A stretch of 64,000 bases of DNA from Gammaproteobacteria bacterium. Its GTDB lineage: Bacteria > Pseudomonadota > Gammaproteobacteria > Enterobacterales > Neiellaceae. A program made the position numbers and the translations under genes. Where the stretch lies: contig JAFOOX010000031.1 of NCBI GenBank assembly GCA_017425245.1, positions 1-64,000 of the forward strand. The letters are read 5' to 3'. The notes beneath the pieces are model-generated. The model was not told the DNA's origin and did no database searches. It saw only the letters and a list, made by a program, of their open reading frames with translations. Positions 37,598 through 46,350 of the stretch are shown one piece after another (positions within the stretch are counted from its first letter, which is position 1; each line of letters starts with the position of its first letter).

Positions 37598-38101
37598 ATG
37601 TCTCTGAACGCGCTGTTCAAGGCTGGCCTGCTGGCCCTCGGTATGATGACTCTGGTTGCTTGTGAATCCACTGAAAACGTCACCGACGCCGGTGCTACTA
37701 CCACTGAAACCGTTGCTCCGGCTGAAACCGGCCCGACCGCTGCCGAACTGGAAGAGCAGCGTCTGGCCGAGCTGCGTAAAAACCACGTGGTCTACTTCGA
37801 ATTCGACAAGACTGACATCCTGCCCCAGGACGAAGAGATCCTGCGCGCTCACGGTGCTTACCTTGCTGAAAAGAGCAACGTGAAAGTGCTGATCGAAGGT
37901 CATTGTGACGAGCGTGGCACCCCGGAGTACAACATTGCCCTCGGCGAGCGTCGTGCCAACTCCGTGGTTAACTACCTCAAGGGCCTGGGCGTGAGCGATG
38001 CTCAGCTGTCCGTGGTTTCCTACGGTGAAGAGAAGCCGGTTGATCCGTCCAGCAACGAAGCTGCTTGGTCGAAGAACCGTCGCGCTGTCCTGGTTTACTA
38101 A
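37598..38101 (+). CDS. pal: Peptidoglycan-associated lipoprotein Pal
   Basis: Outer-membrane lipoprotein with an OmpA-like domain that binds peptidoglycan. Lipobox LVAC with Cys22, a short linker rich in Thr and Glu, then the OmpA domain with YFEFDKTDI, EGHCDERGTPEYNIALGERR and the terminal KNRRAVLVY. 167 residues. The 36-base gap after tolB leaves room for a minor promoter. Confidence 0.98.
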   Translation: MSLNALFKAGLLALGMMTLVACESTENVTDAGATTTETVAPAETGPTAAELEEQRLAELRKNHVVYFEFDKTDILPQDEEILRAHGAYLAEKSNVKVLIEGHCDERGTPEYNIALGERRANSVVNYLKGLGVSDAQLSVVSYGEEKPVDPSSNEAAWSKNRRAVLVY

Positions 38102-38118
38102 GACCGGTAGCCTGAAAC

Positions 38119-38919
38119 ATGACGGGTTCGCGATTTGCAGTAATGATGTTGTCGCTGATCCCGTTGGCGACTGGGGCGGCTCCCGCCCCAGTCACCGACC
38201 TCGGTGGTAACGTCTCTTCCCCCTCTACCTCTATCACTCCCACTGCGCCGTCCTCGACCTCCGCGTCGAGCGTGGGCAGCACGGCCACGCCCCGCAACCA
38301 GGGTACCGAATTCCAGCTTGAGCTGATGAAGCAGGTGCAACAGTTGCAGACCGAGGTCAGTGAGCTGCGTGGCCAGCTGGAAGTACAGAATTACCAGATC
38401 CAGCAGTTGACCGATCGCCAGCGTGACCTGTTCCAGGAGCTGGATCGTCGGGTGGCTGCCGGAGGTGCCGCCGTAGCTGGTGGTGCCGTTGCCGCTGCCG
38501 GCGATAGTGGCACTGCGGCCTCCCTGCCGACGCCGCCAGCTGATGGCAAAGAGCAGCAATCCTACGAGAAAGCCGTGCAGTTGGTGCTGCAGGACAAGAA
38601 CTACGACAAGGCGATTCCCGCTTTCCAGAAGTTCATCAAGGATTACCCGAACTCCAGCTATCAGCCCAATGCCCGCTACTGGCTGGGCCAGCTGCTGCTC
38701 AACAAGGGTGATTCAGCCGCAGCCAAAGGCCAGTTCCAGAAGGTGGTGAGCGCCTATCCGGATTCGCCCAAGGTGCCTGAAGCGCTGCTCAAGCTCGGCA
38801 TTATTGCCCAGCTCGACGGCGACACGGCTGCTGCCAAGGTGAACTACGAGAAAGTCATCAGCCAGTATCCGCAGTCGGCCACGGCACAACAAGCCAAGAC
38901 CCGTCTGCAGAGTCTGTAA
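38119..38919 (+). CDS. cpoB: Cell division coordinator CpoB (YbgF)
   Basis: Periplasmic protein that coordinates PBP1B activity with Tol-mediated outer membrane constriction. 266 residues: signal peptide (about 1-20), Ser/Thr/Pro linker, coiled coil (LELMKQVQQLQTEVSELRG, about 62-105), Ala/Gly linker, and C-terminal TPR repeats (YEKAVQLVLQDKNYDKAIPA onward). Last gene of the tol-pal operon. Confidence 0.95.
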   Translation: MTGSRFAVMMLSLIPLATGAAPAPVTDLGGNVSSPSTSITPTAPSSTSASSVGSTATPRNQGTEFQLELMKQVQQLQTEVSELRGQLEVQNYQIQQLTDRQRDLFQELDRRVAAGGAAVAGGAVAAAGDSGTAASLPTPPADGKEQQSYEKAVQLVLQDKNYDKAIPAFQKFIKDYPNSSYQPNARYWLGQLLLNKGDSAAAKGQFQKVVSAYPDSPKVPEALLKLGIIAQLDGDTAAAKVNYEKVISQYPQSATAQQAKTRLQSL

Positions 38920-39023
38920 GGGCTCTGTGATCAACAGCAAATTAGCGGTTGCATGAGATCGGGAAATCCGTATCATAAGCCGCCGTTGCGCCAGGGCCTG
39001 AAAGAGTCTGGCGCAGCACGGAT

Positions 39024-39099
39024 GGGTCGTTAGCTCAGTCGGTAGAGCAGAAGACTTTTAATCTTTTGGTCGAAGGTTCGAATCCTTCACGACCCACCA
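39024..39099 (+). tRNA. tRNA-Lys (TTT)
   Basis: 76-nt cloverleaf with CCA encoded, acceptor GGGTCGT/ACGACCC, T-arm GGTTCGAATCC and anticodon loop CTTTTAA. A terminator-like hairpin follows at 39104-39127. Confidence 0.97.
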
Positions 39100-39103
39100 T
39101 CCA

Positions 39104-39127
39104 ACCTCCTGCGGGAGGTCTGTTTTT
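39104..39127 (+). terminator. Hairpin with T tract between the first and second tRNA-Lys
   Basis: ACCTCC and GGAGGT (39104-39119) with TCTGTTTTT after. It suggests that the first tRNA-Lys can be transcribed separately from the two that follow. Confidence 0.65.
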
Positions 39128-39136
39128 CCCGGTTAC

Positions 39137-39212
39137 GGGTCGTTAGCTCAGTCGGTAGAGCAGAAGACTTTTAATCTTTTGGTCGAAGGTTCGAATCCTT
39201 CACGACCCACCA
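39137..39212 (+). tRNA. tRNA-Lys (TTT), second copy
   Basis: Identical over its 76 nt to the copy at 39024. The flanks differ, so only the tRNA itself is conserved between the two. Confidence 0.97.
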
Positions 39213-39246
39213 AATCGGGATTATACTGCAGCGCTTTTTCAAGGTA

Positions 39247-39322
39247 GGGTCGTTAGCTCAGCTGGTAGAGCAGTGGACTCTTAATCCATAGGTCGAAGGT
39301 TCGAATCCTTCACGACCCACCA
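39247..39322 (+). tRNA. tRNA-Lys (CTT)
   Basis: Same acceptor, T-arm and nearly the same D-arm as the two TTT copies, but the anticodon stem is TGGA/TCCA and the loop CTCTTAA, giving anticodon CTT for AAG codons. It appears to be derived from a TTT copy by change in the anticodon arm. Confidence 0.94.
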
Positions 39323-39435
39323 ACCTTGAACCTCCCCTGTTATTGCCACTCCAAGTCGATAGAACTGTCGCTAAGGGATGAACCCTGAGGCGCCACTCCC
39401 TATAATCCGTGCACGCTGTTGTTGAGGGTTGGCCC

Positions 39436-40473
39436 ATGAACGCCTTTGCCGCTGCTGAGCAGATTTTCCATTTCCCGCCCAAGCCGGCCCCGCTGACTGC
39501 TGATCAGCAGGCAGCCTATCGCCAGTCGATCGCTGAGCTGCTCAAGGCCCGCAATGCGGTGCTGATTGCTCACTACTACACCGACCCCGAGATTCAGGCG
39601 TTGGCCGAGGAGACCGGTGGTTTCATCGGTGATTCGCTGGAGATGGCCCGCTTCGGCAAGCAGCACAGCGCCACTACCCTGATTGTCGCTGGCGTGCGCT
39701 TTATGGGCGAAACCGCCAAGATCCTTACGCCGGATAAGCAGGTGCTGATGCCGACGCTGGAGGCCACTTGCTCGCTCGATCTAGGTTGCCCGGCTGAGCC
39801 TTTTGCCGAGTTCTGCGATGCCCACCCGGATCGTACCGTGGTCGTCTATGCCAATACCTCAGCTGCCGTCAAAGCACGCGCGGATTGGGTGGTTACCTCA
39901 TCGATTGCAGTTGATGTGATCGACCACCTCGACAGTCTCGGCCAAAAGATCCTGTGGGCACCGGATCGTCATCTGGGCAGTTACATCGCCGGCAAGACCG
40001 GTGCCGACATGCTGTTGTGGCAGGGCGCCTGTATTGTCCATGACGAGTTCAAATCGCGGGCGCTGCGCCAGCTTAAGTCCCAATACCCCGATGCCGCGGT
40101 GCTTGTTCATCCTGAGTCGCCGGCCGCTGTAGTAGCATTGGCGGATGCTGTTGGTTCAACCACCCAATTGATTAAGGCGAGTCAGACGCTGCCGCACCAG
40201 CGTTTTATCGTCGCCACCGATCGCGGCATCTTCTACAAGATGCAGCAGCTGTCGCCAGCCAAAGAGTTCATTGAAGCGCCAACGGGTGGTGATGGCGCTA
40301 CCTGTCGCAGTTGTGCTCATTGCCCCTGGATGGCGATGAATGGCCTGAAAGCCATTCACGATGCACTGGCGCAAGGGGCTTCCAGCCACGAGATCCATGT
40401 GAATGCCGGGGTTCGCGAAAAGGCGCTGGTGCCTTTGATGCGGATGGTGGAGTATCAGGCCGGAAAGCGCTGA
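39436..40473 (+). CDS. nadA: Quinolinate synthase A
   Basis: [4Fe-4S] enzyme condensing iminoaspartate with dihydroxyacetone phosphate to quinolinate for NAD synthesis. ATG 39436 with GAGGG eight bases ahead gives 345 residues (E. coli 347). Cluster cysteine regions [16 protein letters not shown] (substrate), [12 protein letters not shown] and [16 protein letters not shown] are present. Its place after pal-cpoB-tRNAs is conserved. Confidence 0.97.
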   Translation: MNAFAAAEQIFHFPPKPAPLTADQQAAYRQSIAELLKARNAVLIAHYYTDPEIQALAEETGGFIGDSLEMARFGKQHSATTLIVAGVRFMGETAKILTPDKQVLMPTLEATCSLDLGCPAEPFAEFCDAHPDRTVVVYANTSAAVKARADWVVTSSIAVDVIDHLDSLGQKILWAPDRHLGSYIAGKTGADMLLWQGACIVHDEFKSRALRQLKSQYPDAAVLVHPESPAAVVALADAVGSTTQLIKASQTLPHQRFIVATDRGIFYKMQQLSPAKEFIEAPTGGDGATCRSCAHCPWMAMNGLKAIHDALAQGASSHEIHVNAGVREKALVPLMRMVEYQAGKR

Positions 40474-40544
40474 AAACGGCTTGATTTGATATGGTTCAGG
40501 CCATAACATACGCGCGCCTTGGCTAGCCCAAGGACAATCAGTTC

Positions 40545-40632
40545 GGTGAGGTGTCCGAGTGGTTGAAGGAGCACGCCTGGAAAGTGTGTATACGGCAACG
40601 TATCGAGGGTTCGAATCCCTCCCTCACCGCCA
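40545..40632 (+). tRNA. tRNA-Ser (GGA)
   Basis: 88-nt class II tRNA with long variable arm (GTATACGGCAACGTATC), acceptor GGTGAGG/CCTCACC, encoded GCCA end and anticodon loop with GGA. Nearly identical to E. coli serW/serX. Its last 12 bases and terminator are duplicated 147 bases downstream. Confidence 0.97.
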
Positions 40633-40718
40633 GACTGATGAGCAACCCGGCCAAGTGCCGGGTTTTTCATTTTCTGGCGCTTCGCTCGGACCGGCCCGCC
40701 GGCCGAGCCGTCGGGCGT
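40621..40718 (+). repeat. 98-bp direct repeat, copy 1 (tRNA-Ser 3' end plus terminator)
   Basis: Begins within the tRNA-Ser gene (last 12 bases including CCA), runs through its terminator (AACCCGG/CCGGGTT with T run, 40645-40667) and a GC-rich palindromic segment. It is repeated exactly at 40768-40865. Confidence 0.93.
40645..40667 (+). terminator. Terminator of tRNA-Ser
   Basis: AACCCGG and CCGGGTT around CCAAGTG-type loop, followed by five T. The same structure is repeated at 40792-40814. Confidence 0.9.
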
Positions 40719-40728
40719 TCAGCCGCCC

Positions 40729-40747
40729 GGCAAAGCGCTGCTTTGCC
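40729..40747. repeat. Perfect hairpin between the two 98-bp repeats
   Basis: GGCAAAGC (40729-40736) and GCTTTGCC (40740-40747) around GCT, nested inside GCCGCC...GGGCGGC and followed by TTAAA. It resembles the last hairpin of the 636-797 array (CAAATCG/CGATTTG followed by TCTTAA), so both may be members of one extragenic palindrome family. Confidence 0.5.
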
Positions 40748-40767
40748 TTAAAGAGGGCGGCATTCAC

Positions 40768-40865
40768 CCCTCACCGCCAGACTGATGAGCAACCCGGCCA
40801 AGTGCCGGGTTTTTCATTTTCTGGCGCTTCGCTCGGACCGGCCCGCCGGCCGAGCCGTCGGGCGT
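40768..40865 (+). repeat. 98-bp direct repeat, copy 2
   Basis: Exact copy of 40621-40718, including the 12-base tRNA-Ser 3' end and the terminator, but without the rest of the tRNA. This is what is left after a tandem duplication followed by deletion, or after loss of an element that used the tRNA end. Confidence 0.93.
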
Positions 40866-40971
40866 CCATTTATCGCAACAGTTCTCGCCTGATATTAAGC
40901 GTGGTCGCCATGGCCTGCCGCCCGCTAAGCCACTACAGTGATCACCTGAATGATGTGAGGATGATCACGGC

Positions 40972-42126
40972 GTGCTGCGCTTCGTCGCCCTGCTGGCCGC
41001 CATTGCGGCGCTGACCCCATTTGCCATCGACATGTACCTGCCAGCCATGCCGCGTATTGCTGCGGATCTGGGGGCTACTCTTGGCCAAGTGCAGGCCAGC
41101 CTCAGTACCTTTCTCATCGGTTTTGCCGCTGGACAACTACTCCATGGTCCGTTGGCTGATGCCTTTGGCCGTCGCCGCTTGTTGCTGGGTGCTTTGGCCT
41201 GTTTTGCGTTGTTCAGCGTGCTCTGCGCGCTGGCGCCGACCCTTGATGCGCTGCTGCTGTGGCGCTGTGGTCAGGCCTTGGCCGGGGCGGGGGCATCGGT
41301 GGTGGTTTCTGCTGCCATCACCGATCGTTACCATGGCAAGAATGCGATTCGGGTGCGCTCGATGATGGTATCGGTGATGACCTTGGCGCCGTTGGTCGCA
41401 CCGGCCATCGGCGCCTGGCTATCCCGTCTGGCTGGCTGGCGTAGCCTGTTTTGGCTATTGGCTGTCATCGCCTTGGTCAATGCCGTTCAGGTGTGGCGCT
41501 ATCTGCCAGAATCGCTGAAACAGCGTCAGTCGTTGCGCCCTTCGGTAGTGGCCCGCAACTATTGGCAAATCATCTCCAATGCCGGGGCGCGCTATGAGTT
41601 TCCGGCATTGGCGTTGGCATCTGCCGGCTTCTTTGCCTTTCTCACTGCGACGCCTTACCTGTACATGGTGCAGCTCGGTTTAAGTGACACCCAGTATGCC
41701 TTTGCTTTTGCCGCGAACGTGCTGGCGCTGACCGGCTGTGCCTGGCTGAACAGTCGGTTAGCCGGACGCGTGGCACCGCGCTGGTTGCTCATTCGGGCGT
41801 TAGGGCTACAGGCAGCAATAGCCCTGTTTGTGGTGATCTCGGCAGGGCTGTTTGGCTTGCACCTATGGTTGCACGCGCCGCTATGGTGGCTGTTGATTGG
41901 TTTGAACGGGCTGGTATTCGCCAATGGTGCCGCACTGATCTTGGAACGCTTCCGTGAGCGGGCAGGGACAGCATCAGCGGTCTTGGGCGCTACTCAGTTT
42001 GCCGCTGGTGCCTTGTCGAGTATTGTCGTGGCAGCCGTCAGTCATATCGGTGCAGTGGCGGTGGTCAGCGTTCAGGCGCTGTGTCTGGCCGCTAGTCTGC
42101 TGCTGTTGCGGTCGGCGAAGCGCTGA
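40972..42126 (+). CDS. Bcr/CflA family multidrug efflux transporter
   Basis: Major facilitator superfamily drug:H+ antiporter. 384 residues, GTG start, about 12 hydrophobic segments. The N terminus LTPFAIDMYLPAMPRIAADL is the family signature, and motif A appears as GPLADAFGRRRLLL. It ends exactly where the converging outer membrane gene ends (no base between stops). Substrate unknown. Confidence 0.92.
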   Translation: MLRFVALLAAIAALTPFAIDMYLPAMPRIAADLGATLGQVQASLSTFLIGFAAGQLLHGPLADAFGRRRLLLGALACFALFSVLCALAPTLDALLLWRCGQALAGAGASVVVSAAITDRYHGKNAIRVRSMMVSVMTLAPLVAPAIGAWLSRLAGWRSLFWLLAVIALVNAVQVWRYLPESLKQRQSLRPSVVARNYWQIISNAGARYEFPALALASAGFFAFLTATPYLYMVQLGLSDTQYAFAFAANVLALTGCAWLNSRLAGRVAPRWLLIRALGLQAAIALFVVISAGLFGLHLWLHAPLWWLLIGLNGLVFANGAALILERFRERAGTASAVLGATQFAAGALSSIVVAAVSHIGAVAVVSVQALCLAASLLLLRSAKR

Positions 42127-43317
42127 TCAACGCGTTATCTTGATATTGAGCCACAGCAGCTGTTTGTCGTAACTCAACAGATCAATGTTGGACTGCTGAT
42201 CAACGAAGGCCCAACCGAGGCTCAGACTCAGCCAGCGTCTGAAGTCGTAGGTGGTGCCCACGTTTGTTTGCCACAGATCATCGGTCCGATTGACGCCGGT
42301 GTAGGCACGCTGGGTGTAGCCGCCACCCATATCCAGCGACCAGAGCGGGCGAAGCTGATAGCGCCATTGCAGTTTACCGGTCGATTCCAAGACATAATCG
42401 CCGAAATTATTGGGCTCCTTGGCCTCGCGTCCGGTGGATAACTGCAGGCGATGAAGGGGGGAGGGTTGCCAATCGAGGCTGACATCCCATGTGAAACCAC
42501 GGAAGTTTTCACGTTGTGAATCATCGAAATCTTTGTGCTCGACACCGGCGGTTGCCCGTCCATCCAGCAGGTTGGCAATTTCCCACTTGCCACCAAACAG
42601 CAGGCGGGTGCTGCGGTTGTCCGAGCTGATCTCCTGCTCATCCAGCGGGTAACTGGTCCATAGGCCACGCACGTCGGCTACCCAAGCGAATCGGGCTGAA
42701 TGGCGACGGGAAAAGACCATATTGGCCAGCCACTGCTCTCGATCGCGGCGGGCGGTGAACTCCCGATAGTTCAGATAATCCAGCGCTGACAAAGCGCCAC
42801 TAAGCTCGAGATTGTGGCGGCTGCTGCGCGCTCCCAAGCCATAACTCAGTCGCAACCGCTGCTCTTCGGTTCTCAGGGGCTCAGCGATGGTGTTGCCGAT
42901 ACCTTCCGAGAGACCGTCACCGCGGGCCTCATGGCCGCGACTAAAGGTGTAGCTGCCGCCCAAGCGCTGGCGTGCCGAAAGCTCATAGTGGCTCTTGAGC
43001 TGGCCGGTATGGTCATTGTAATCATCATAGCTGCTGTCGATATAGCGACCGTAACGGCCACGGTAGCTAAGCTCGCTGTAGCGCAGATTATGGCCGGTGC
43101 GTAACGCCACCATGGGCGCCATAATGTTGAACCAAGAATCCAGCTGGTCATCGGGGCTATAGGTGAGGTTATCGTCGTAACCGCTGGTCAGCCCCAATTC
43201 CGGGGTTATGGCTAAACCGCTATCGGTATACCAAGGGTGCGGTTGATAGTCAGATGCTAGCACCGCACCGCAACTTACCAATAAACAAACAGCTAACAGG
43301 CCTTGATGGGCAGACAT
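42127..43317 (-). CDS. Exopolysaccharide-associated outer membrane beta-barrel (EpsL-like)
   Basis: A 396-residue protein with a signal peptide (cleavage near VLA-SD, residue 22) and many amphipathic strands with alternating aromatic and charged residues through to a C-terminal LLWLNIKITR. It resembles the EpsL outer membrane proteins of exosortase-linked exopolysaccharide loci. I infer a role in polymer passage or anchoring at the outer membrane. It is the last gene of the leftward manC-wcaJ arm. Confidence 0.65.
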   Translation of the reverse strand: MSAHQGLLAVCLLVSCGAVLASDYQPHPWYTDSGLAITPELGLTSGYDDNLTYSPDDQLDSWFNIMAPMVALRTGHNLRYSELSYRGRYGRYIDSSYDDYNDHTGQLKSHYELSARQRLGGSYTFSRGHEARGDGLSEGIGNTIAEPLRTEEQRLRLSYGLGARSSRHNLELSGALSALDYLNYREFTARRDREQWLANMVFSRRHSARFAWVADVRGLWTSYPLDEQEISSDNRSTRLLFGGKWEIANLLDGRATAGVEHKDFDDSQRENFRGFTWDVSLDWQPSPLHRLQLSTGREAKEPNNFGDYVLESTGKLQWRYQLRPLWSLDMGGGYTQRAYTGVNRTDDLWQTNVGTTYDFRRWLSLSLGWAFVDQQSNIDLLSYDKQLLWLNIKITR

Positions 43318-43337
43318 TTACAGCTCGCTTCCTTGCA

Positions 43338-44738
43338 TCAGTAGGCGTTGGCGCCAACAAAACCCCGGAATATGGTCCAGAACACGATTTTCATATCCAG
43401 CCACAGCGACCAGTTGCGGATATAGGCCAGATCGAACTCGATCCGTTTTTCCATTTTGTCCAGGGTATCGGTTTCGCCACGCCAGCCGTTGATCTGGGCC
43501 CAGCCGGTGATCCCTGGTTTAACCTTGTGGCGCAGCATGTAGCCACTGATCAGCTGACGATACTGTTCGTTGTGGGCCACCGCATGGGGGCGAGGGCCGA
43601 CAATCGACATTGAGCCCTGAATCACGTTGAAAAACTGTGGCAGCTCGTCAAGCGAGGTGCGGCGCAAAAAGGCGCCGAACTTGGTGATGCGCGGATCGCC
43701 TTTGGTCGCTTGGGTCACTTTGGCACCGTTTTCCATGGTGCGCATCGAGCGGAACTTCCACACTTTTATCTTTTTGCCATCCAAACCATATCTGTCCTGC
43801 TTAAAGAACACCGGCCCCGGTGACGTGAGTTTGATACCCAAGGCGATGACTAGCATTGGCAGCGAGATCACCGCCAGAATCACGGACGCCAGCACCAGAT
43901 CCTCTGAACGCTTGAGCCACTGGCCCAACCCGTTGAGCGGGGTGTCATAGATGCTCAGGGTCTGGACGTCACCCACTTCATGCCAGCGGGCATGCAAGAC
44001 GCGATAGATGAAAAAGTTGGGGATGATATGCACGTTGACCGTGGTGTCAGCACAGCGCTCGAGAATGGCGTTGATGCGCTCTTCGGCACGCAGTGGCATG
44101 GCCACATAGAGCAGATCAACCTTGTTCTGCTGAGCCATGCTGATGGCGTCATCTACGTTACCAAGTAGGTCGTAGCGGGCACCGTTTCCTATACGTTCAG
44201 GGGTACGATCATCAAAAAAACCGATAAGGCTGATTCCTTGCTGTGGATTTCCTTCAATGGAACGCGCCAGTTCCAAGCCAGAGGGGGTGACGCCAATGAT
44301 GGCCGCCGTACGGGTGTTAAGCCCTTCACGACGGATCTGGTAGAGGAACTCGCGTATCCAGTAGCGCCAGGTGCACAGCGCCACCCAAGCCGCGCCAGCC
44401 CAGAGCAACAGCAGGCTTGGGGCCAGCCCACTGAGCGGCCCAAAGAAGAACATGGCGACCAGCAATATGGCGACAACCACAATCCAGCTGACGGTAGTTG
44501 TGGTTAACAGCGCGCGCAGGCTGGACGTACGCCAAGAGCGATATAGCTCAAAACTCTCAGCCACCACCAAAAACAGGCTGGTAGTCGCGATGCCGGTCAT
44601 GGCGACGGTCTGATCGACATTGATCTTAAGCATCTGGCAGGTAAGCAACAACGTGCCGAAAACGATCAGCAGATCGCAAAGGCGATAGATGGTGGAAAAG
44701 TGTTCTTGATGTGAACGAACAAAACCGCTGGTGTTCAT
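43338..44738 (-). CDS. Undecaprenyl-phosphate sugar-1-phosphate transferase (WcaJ/PslA-like)
   Basis: Initiates repeat-unit assembly by moving a hexose-1-phosphate, usually glucose, to undecaprenyl phosphate. 466 residues: four to five N-terminal membrane segments, a CoA-binding-like middle domain, another membrane segment near 280-300, and the catalytic bacterial sugar transferase domain (FFKQDRYGLDGKKIKVWKFR, GDPRITKFGAFLRRTSLDELPQ in parts). Ends in a family-typical FWTIFRGFVGANAY. Hexose specificity is inferred. Confidence 0.92.
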   Translation of the reverse strand: MNTSGFVRSHQEHFSTIYRLCDLLIVFGTLLLTCQMLKINVDQTVAMTGIATTSLFLVVAESFELYRSWRTSSLRALLTTTTVSWIVVVAILLVAMFFFGPLSGLAPSLLLLWAGAAWVALCTWRYWIREFLYQIRREGLNTRTAAIIGVTPSGLELARSIEGNPQQGISLIGFFDDRTPERIGNGARYDLLGNVDDAISMAQQNKVDLLYVAMPLRAEERINAILERCADTTVNVHIIPNFFIYRVLHARWHEVGDVQTLSIYDTPLNGLGQWLKRSEDLVLASVILAVISLPMLVIALGIKLTSPGPVFFKQDRYGLDGKKIKVWKFRSMRTMENGAKVTQATKGDPRITKFGAFLRRTSLDELPQFFNVIQGSMSIVGPRPHAVAHNEQYRQLISGYMLRHKVKPGITGWAQINGWRGETDTLDKMEKRIEFDLAYIRNWSLWLDMKIVFWTIFRGFVGANAY

Positions 44739-44897
44739 GCCGAATTCTCCCTGTAATCGAGGCGTCTGTGCCTCTCCTGCGGCCGTCTGTGGTAGTGATC
44801 GGATCCGGCTTCATCAAAGCCGCAAGCGATCCTGTCACGCAAATATCAGGCCATCCGTCGTTCAGCTTTTTCTCATACGTTGATGACGTTAACAAGA

Positions 44898-44928
44898 CAG
44901 CCGGGCGAGCAATGCAACTGCCCGGCTG
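44898..44928 (-). terminator. Terminator after manC
   Basis: ACAGCCGGGC and GCCCGGCTGT flank an 11-base loop ten bases past the manC stop; on the minus strand it is followed by CTTGTT. It may lower transcription into the sugar transferase gene. Confidence 0.65.
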
Positions 44929-44937
44929 TGGTGCGCG

Positions 44938-46350
44938 TCAGTTACGGCCGTAGCGATCCTCAAACCGCACGATGTCGTCTTCTCCGAGATAGGCGCCAGA
45001 TTGCACTTCGATCAACTCCAGCGGGATCTTGCCCGGGTTCTCCAAGGCATGTACGACACCAACCGGGATATAGGTGGAGTTGTTCTCGGTAACCAGGAAG
45101 GTGCTGTCACCATTAGTGACTTTGGCGGTGCCGCTAACCACGATCCAGTGCTCGGCACGATGGTGGTGCATCTGAACCGAGAGCTTGGCGCCGGGTTTGA
45201 CGGTGATCCGCTTGACCTGGTAGCGCTGGCCGTTATCGATCGAATCGTATTTGCCCCAAGGGCGGTAAACCTCACGCTGATGAACGTACTCGCTACGCCC
45301 CTCACGTTTAAGGTTATCGACAATCTTCTTAACGTTCTGAGCTTTGTCTTTGTGAGCCACCAGCAGGGCATCTTTGGTGTCGACAATGACGATGTCATCC
45401 AGACCAATGGCGGCGATCAGGCGCTCATCCGCACGGATCAAGCAGTTACGGCTGTCTTCAGCCATAACGTCACCGTGACAGGTGTTGCCTGCTTCATCTC
45501 GCGGCAGCACGTCCCACAGCGATGACCAAGAGCCAACGTCACTCCAGCCGGCAGCCAGCGGCAGCACCACCGCGTTGCTGGTTTTTTCCATAACCGCATA
45601 ATCGATAGAGTCTTCAGGGCACCCAGCAAAGCGGTCTCGATCAACCCGTACGAACTCAAGATCGCTGGATCTGGCCTCGAACGCGTCCTGACAGGCGGCA
45701 AGAATGTCCGGACGGAACTGAGCAAGTTCGCTTAGGAAATTCTTAGCGCTAAACAGAAACATACCGCTGTTCCAGTAATAGCCACCCTGCTCCAGATAGG
45801 TGGTTGCCAACGCGGCAGTTGGTTTTTCAACGAAAGCTTCAACCGTTTGCCACGGGCTGTCATTGCTGTCGCCCGCCTTGATATAGCCATAACCGGTGTG
45901 GGCAGAGGTTGGCACTATGCCAAACGTGACTAGCTTGCCGCTCTGTGCAGCCAGTGTCGCGGTAACTACAGCATTGCGGAATGACTGTGGATCGTGAATG
46001 ACATGATCGGCAGCCAGAACCAGCAGAAGGGGATCTGAGTCTGGGTTTGCCGCTAATGCCTGCAATGCGGCCAGGGCGATTGCTGGCGCGGTGTTACGGC
46101 CCATGGGTTCAAGCACAATTCCGCCATGACGAGCGCCCATCAGGCGCAGCTGTTCGGCAACTATAAAGCGGTGTTCTTCGTTACAGACAAACAGCGGGGG
46201 TAAGTGTTCTAAGCCTTTGAGGCGTTCAACCGTGGCTTGCAGCATGGTGTGCTCACCGGCTAGGGGCAAAAACTGTTTGGGATAGAGGGCCCGCGACAGT
46301 GGCCATAGACGAGTTCCGCTACCACCAGACATAACTACAGGAATAAGCAT
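44938..46350 (-). CDS. manC: Mannose-1-phosphate guanylyltransferase / mannose-6-phosphate isomerase
   Basis: Bifunctional type II PMI-GMP enzyme (AlgA/PslB/XanB family): isomerises fructose-6-phosphate to mannose-6-phosphate and makes GDP-mannose from mannose-1-phosphate. 470 residues. The N-terminal pyrophosphorylase signature is [24 protein letters not shown] follows; the C-terminal cupin has [12 protein letters not shown] and [15 protein letters not shown] with metal ligands. ATG 46350 with GGAGG at eight bases. The mutase that links the two activities is at the right end of this window. Confidence 0.95.
   Translation of the reverse strand: MLIPVVMSGGSGTRLWPLSRALYPKQFLPLAGEHTMLQATVERLKGLEHLPPLFVCNEEHRFIVAEQLRLMGARHGGIVLEPMGRNTAPAIALAALQALAANPDSDPLLLVLAADHVIHDPQSFRNAVVTATLAAQSGKLVTFGIVPTSAHTGYGYIKAGDSNDSPWQTVEAFVEKPTAALATTYLEQGGYYWNSGMFLFSAKNFLSELAQFRPDILAACQDAFEARSSDLEFVRVDRDRFAGCPEDSIDYAVMEKTSNAVVLPLAAGWSDVGSWSSLWDVLPRDEAGNTCHGDVMAEDSRNCLIRADERLIAAIGLDDIVIVDTKDALLVAHKDKAQNVKKIVDNLKREGRSEYVHQREVYRPWGKYDSIDNGQRYQVKRITVKPGAKLSVQMHHHRAEHWIVVSGTAKVTNGDSTFLVTENNSTYIPVGVVHALENPGKIPLELIEVQSGAYLGEDDIVRFEDRYGRN

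Noticed and set aside
40621-40865. Attachment site of a prophage or island
   Set aside because: The repeats are only 49 bases apart, and no integrase or foreign genes lie between or next to them; at most a scar.
40559-41014. Protein across tRNA-Ser and the repeats
   Set aside because: It runs through the tRNA gene, both 98-bp repeats and terminators; the repeated protein segment only reflects the DNA repeat.
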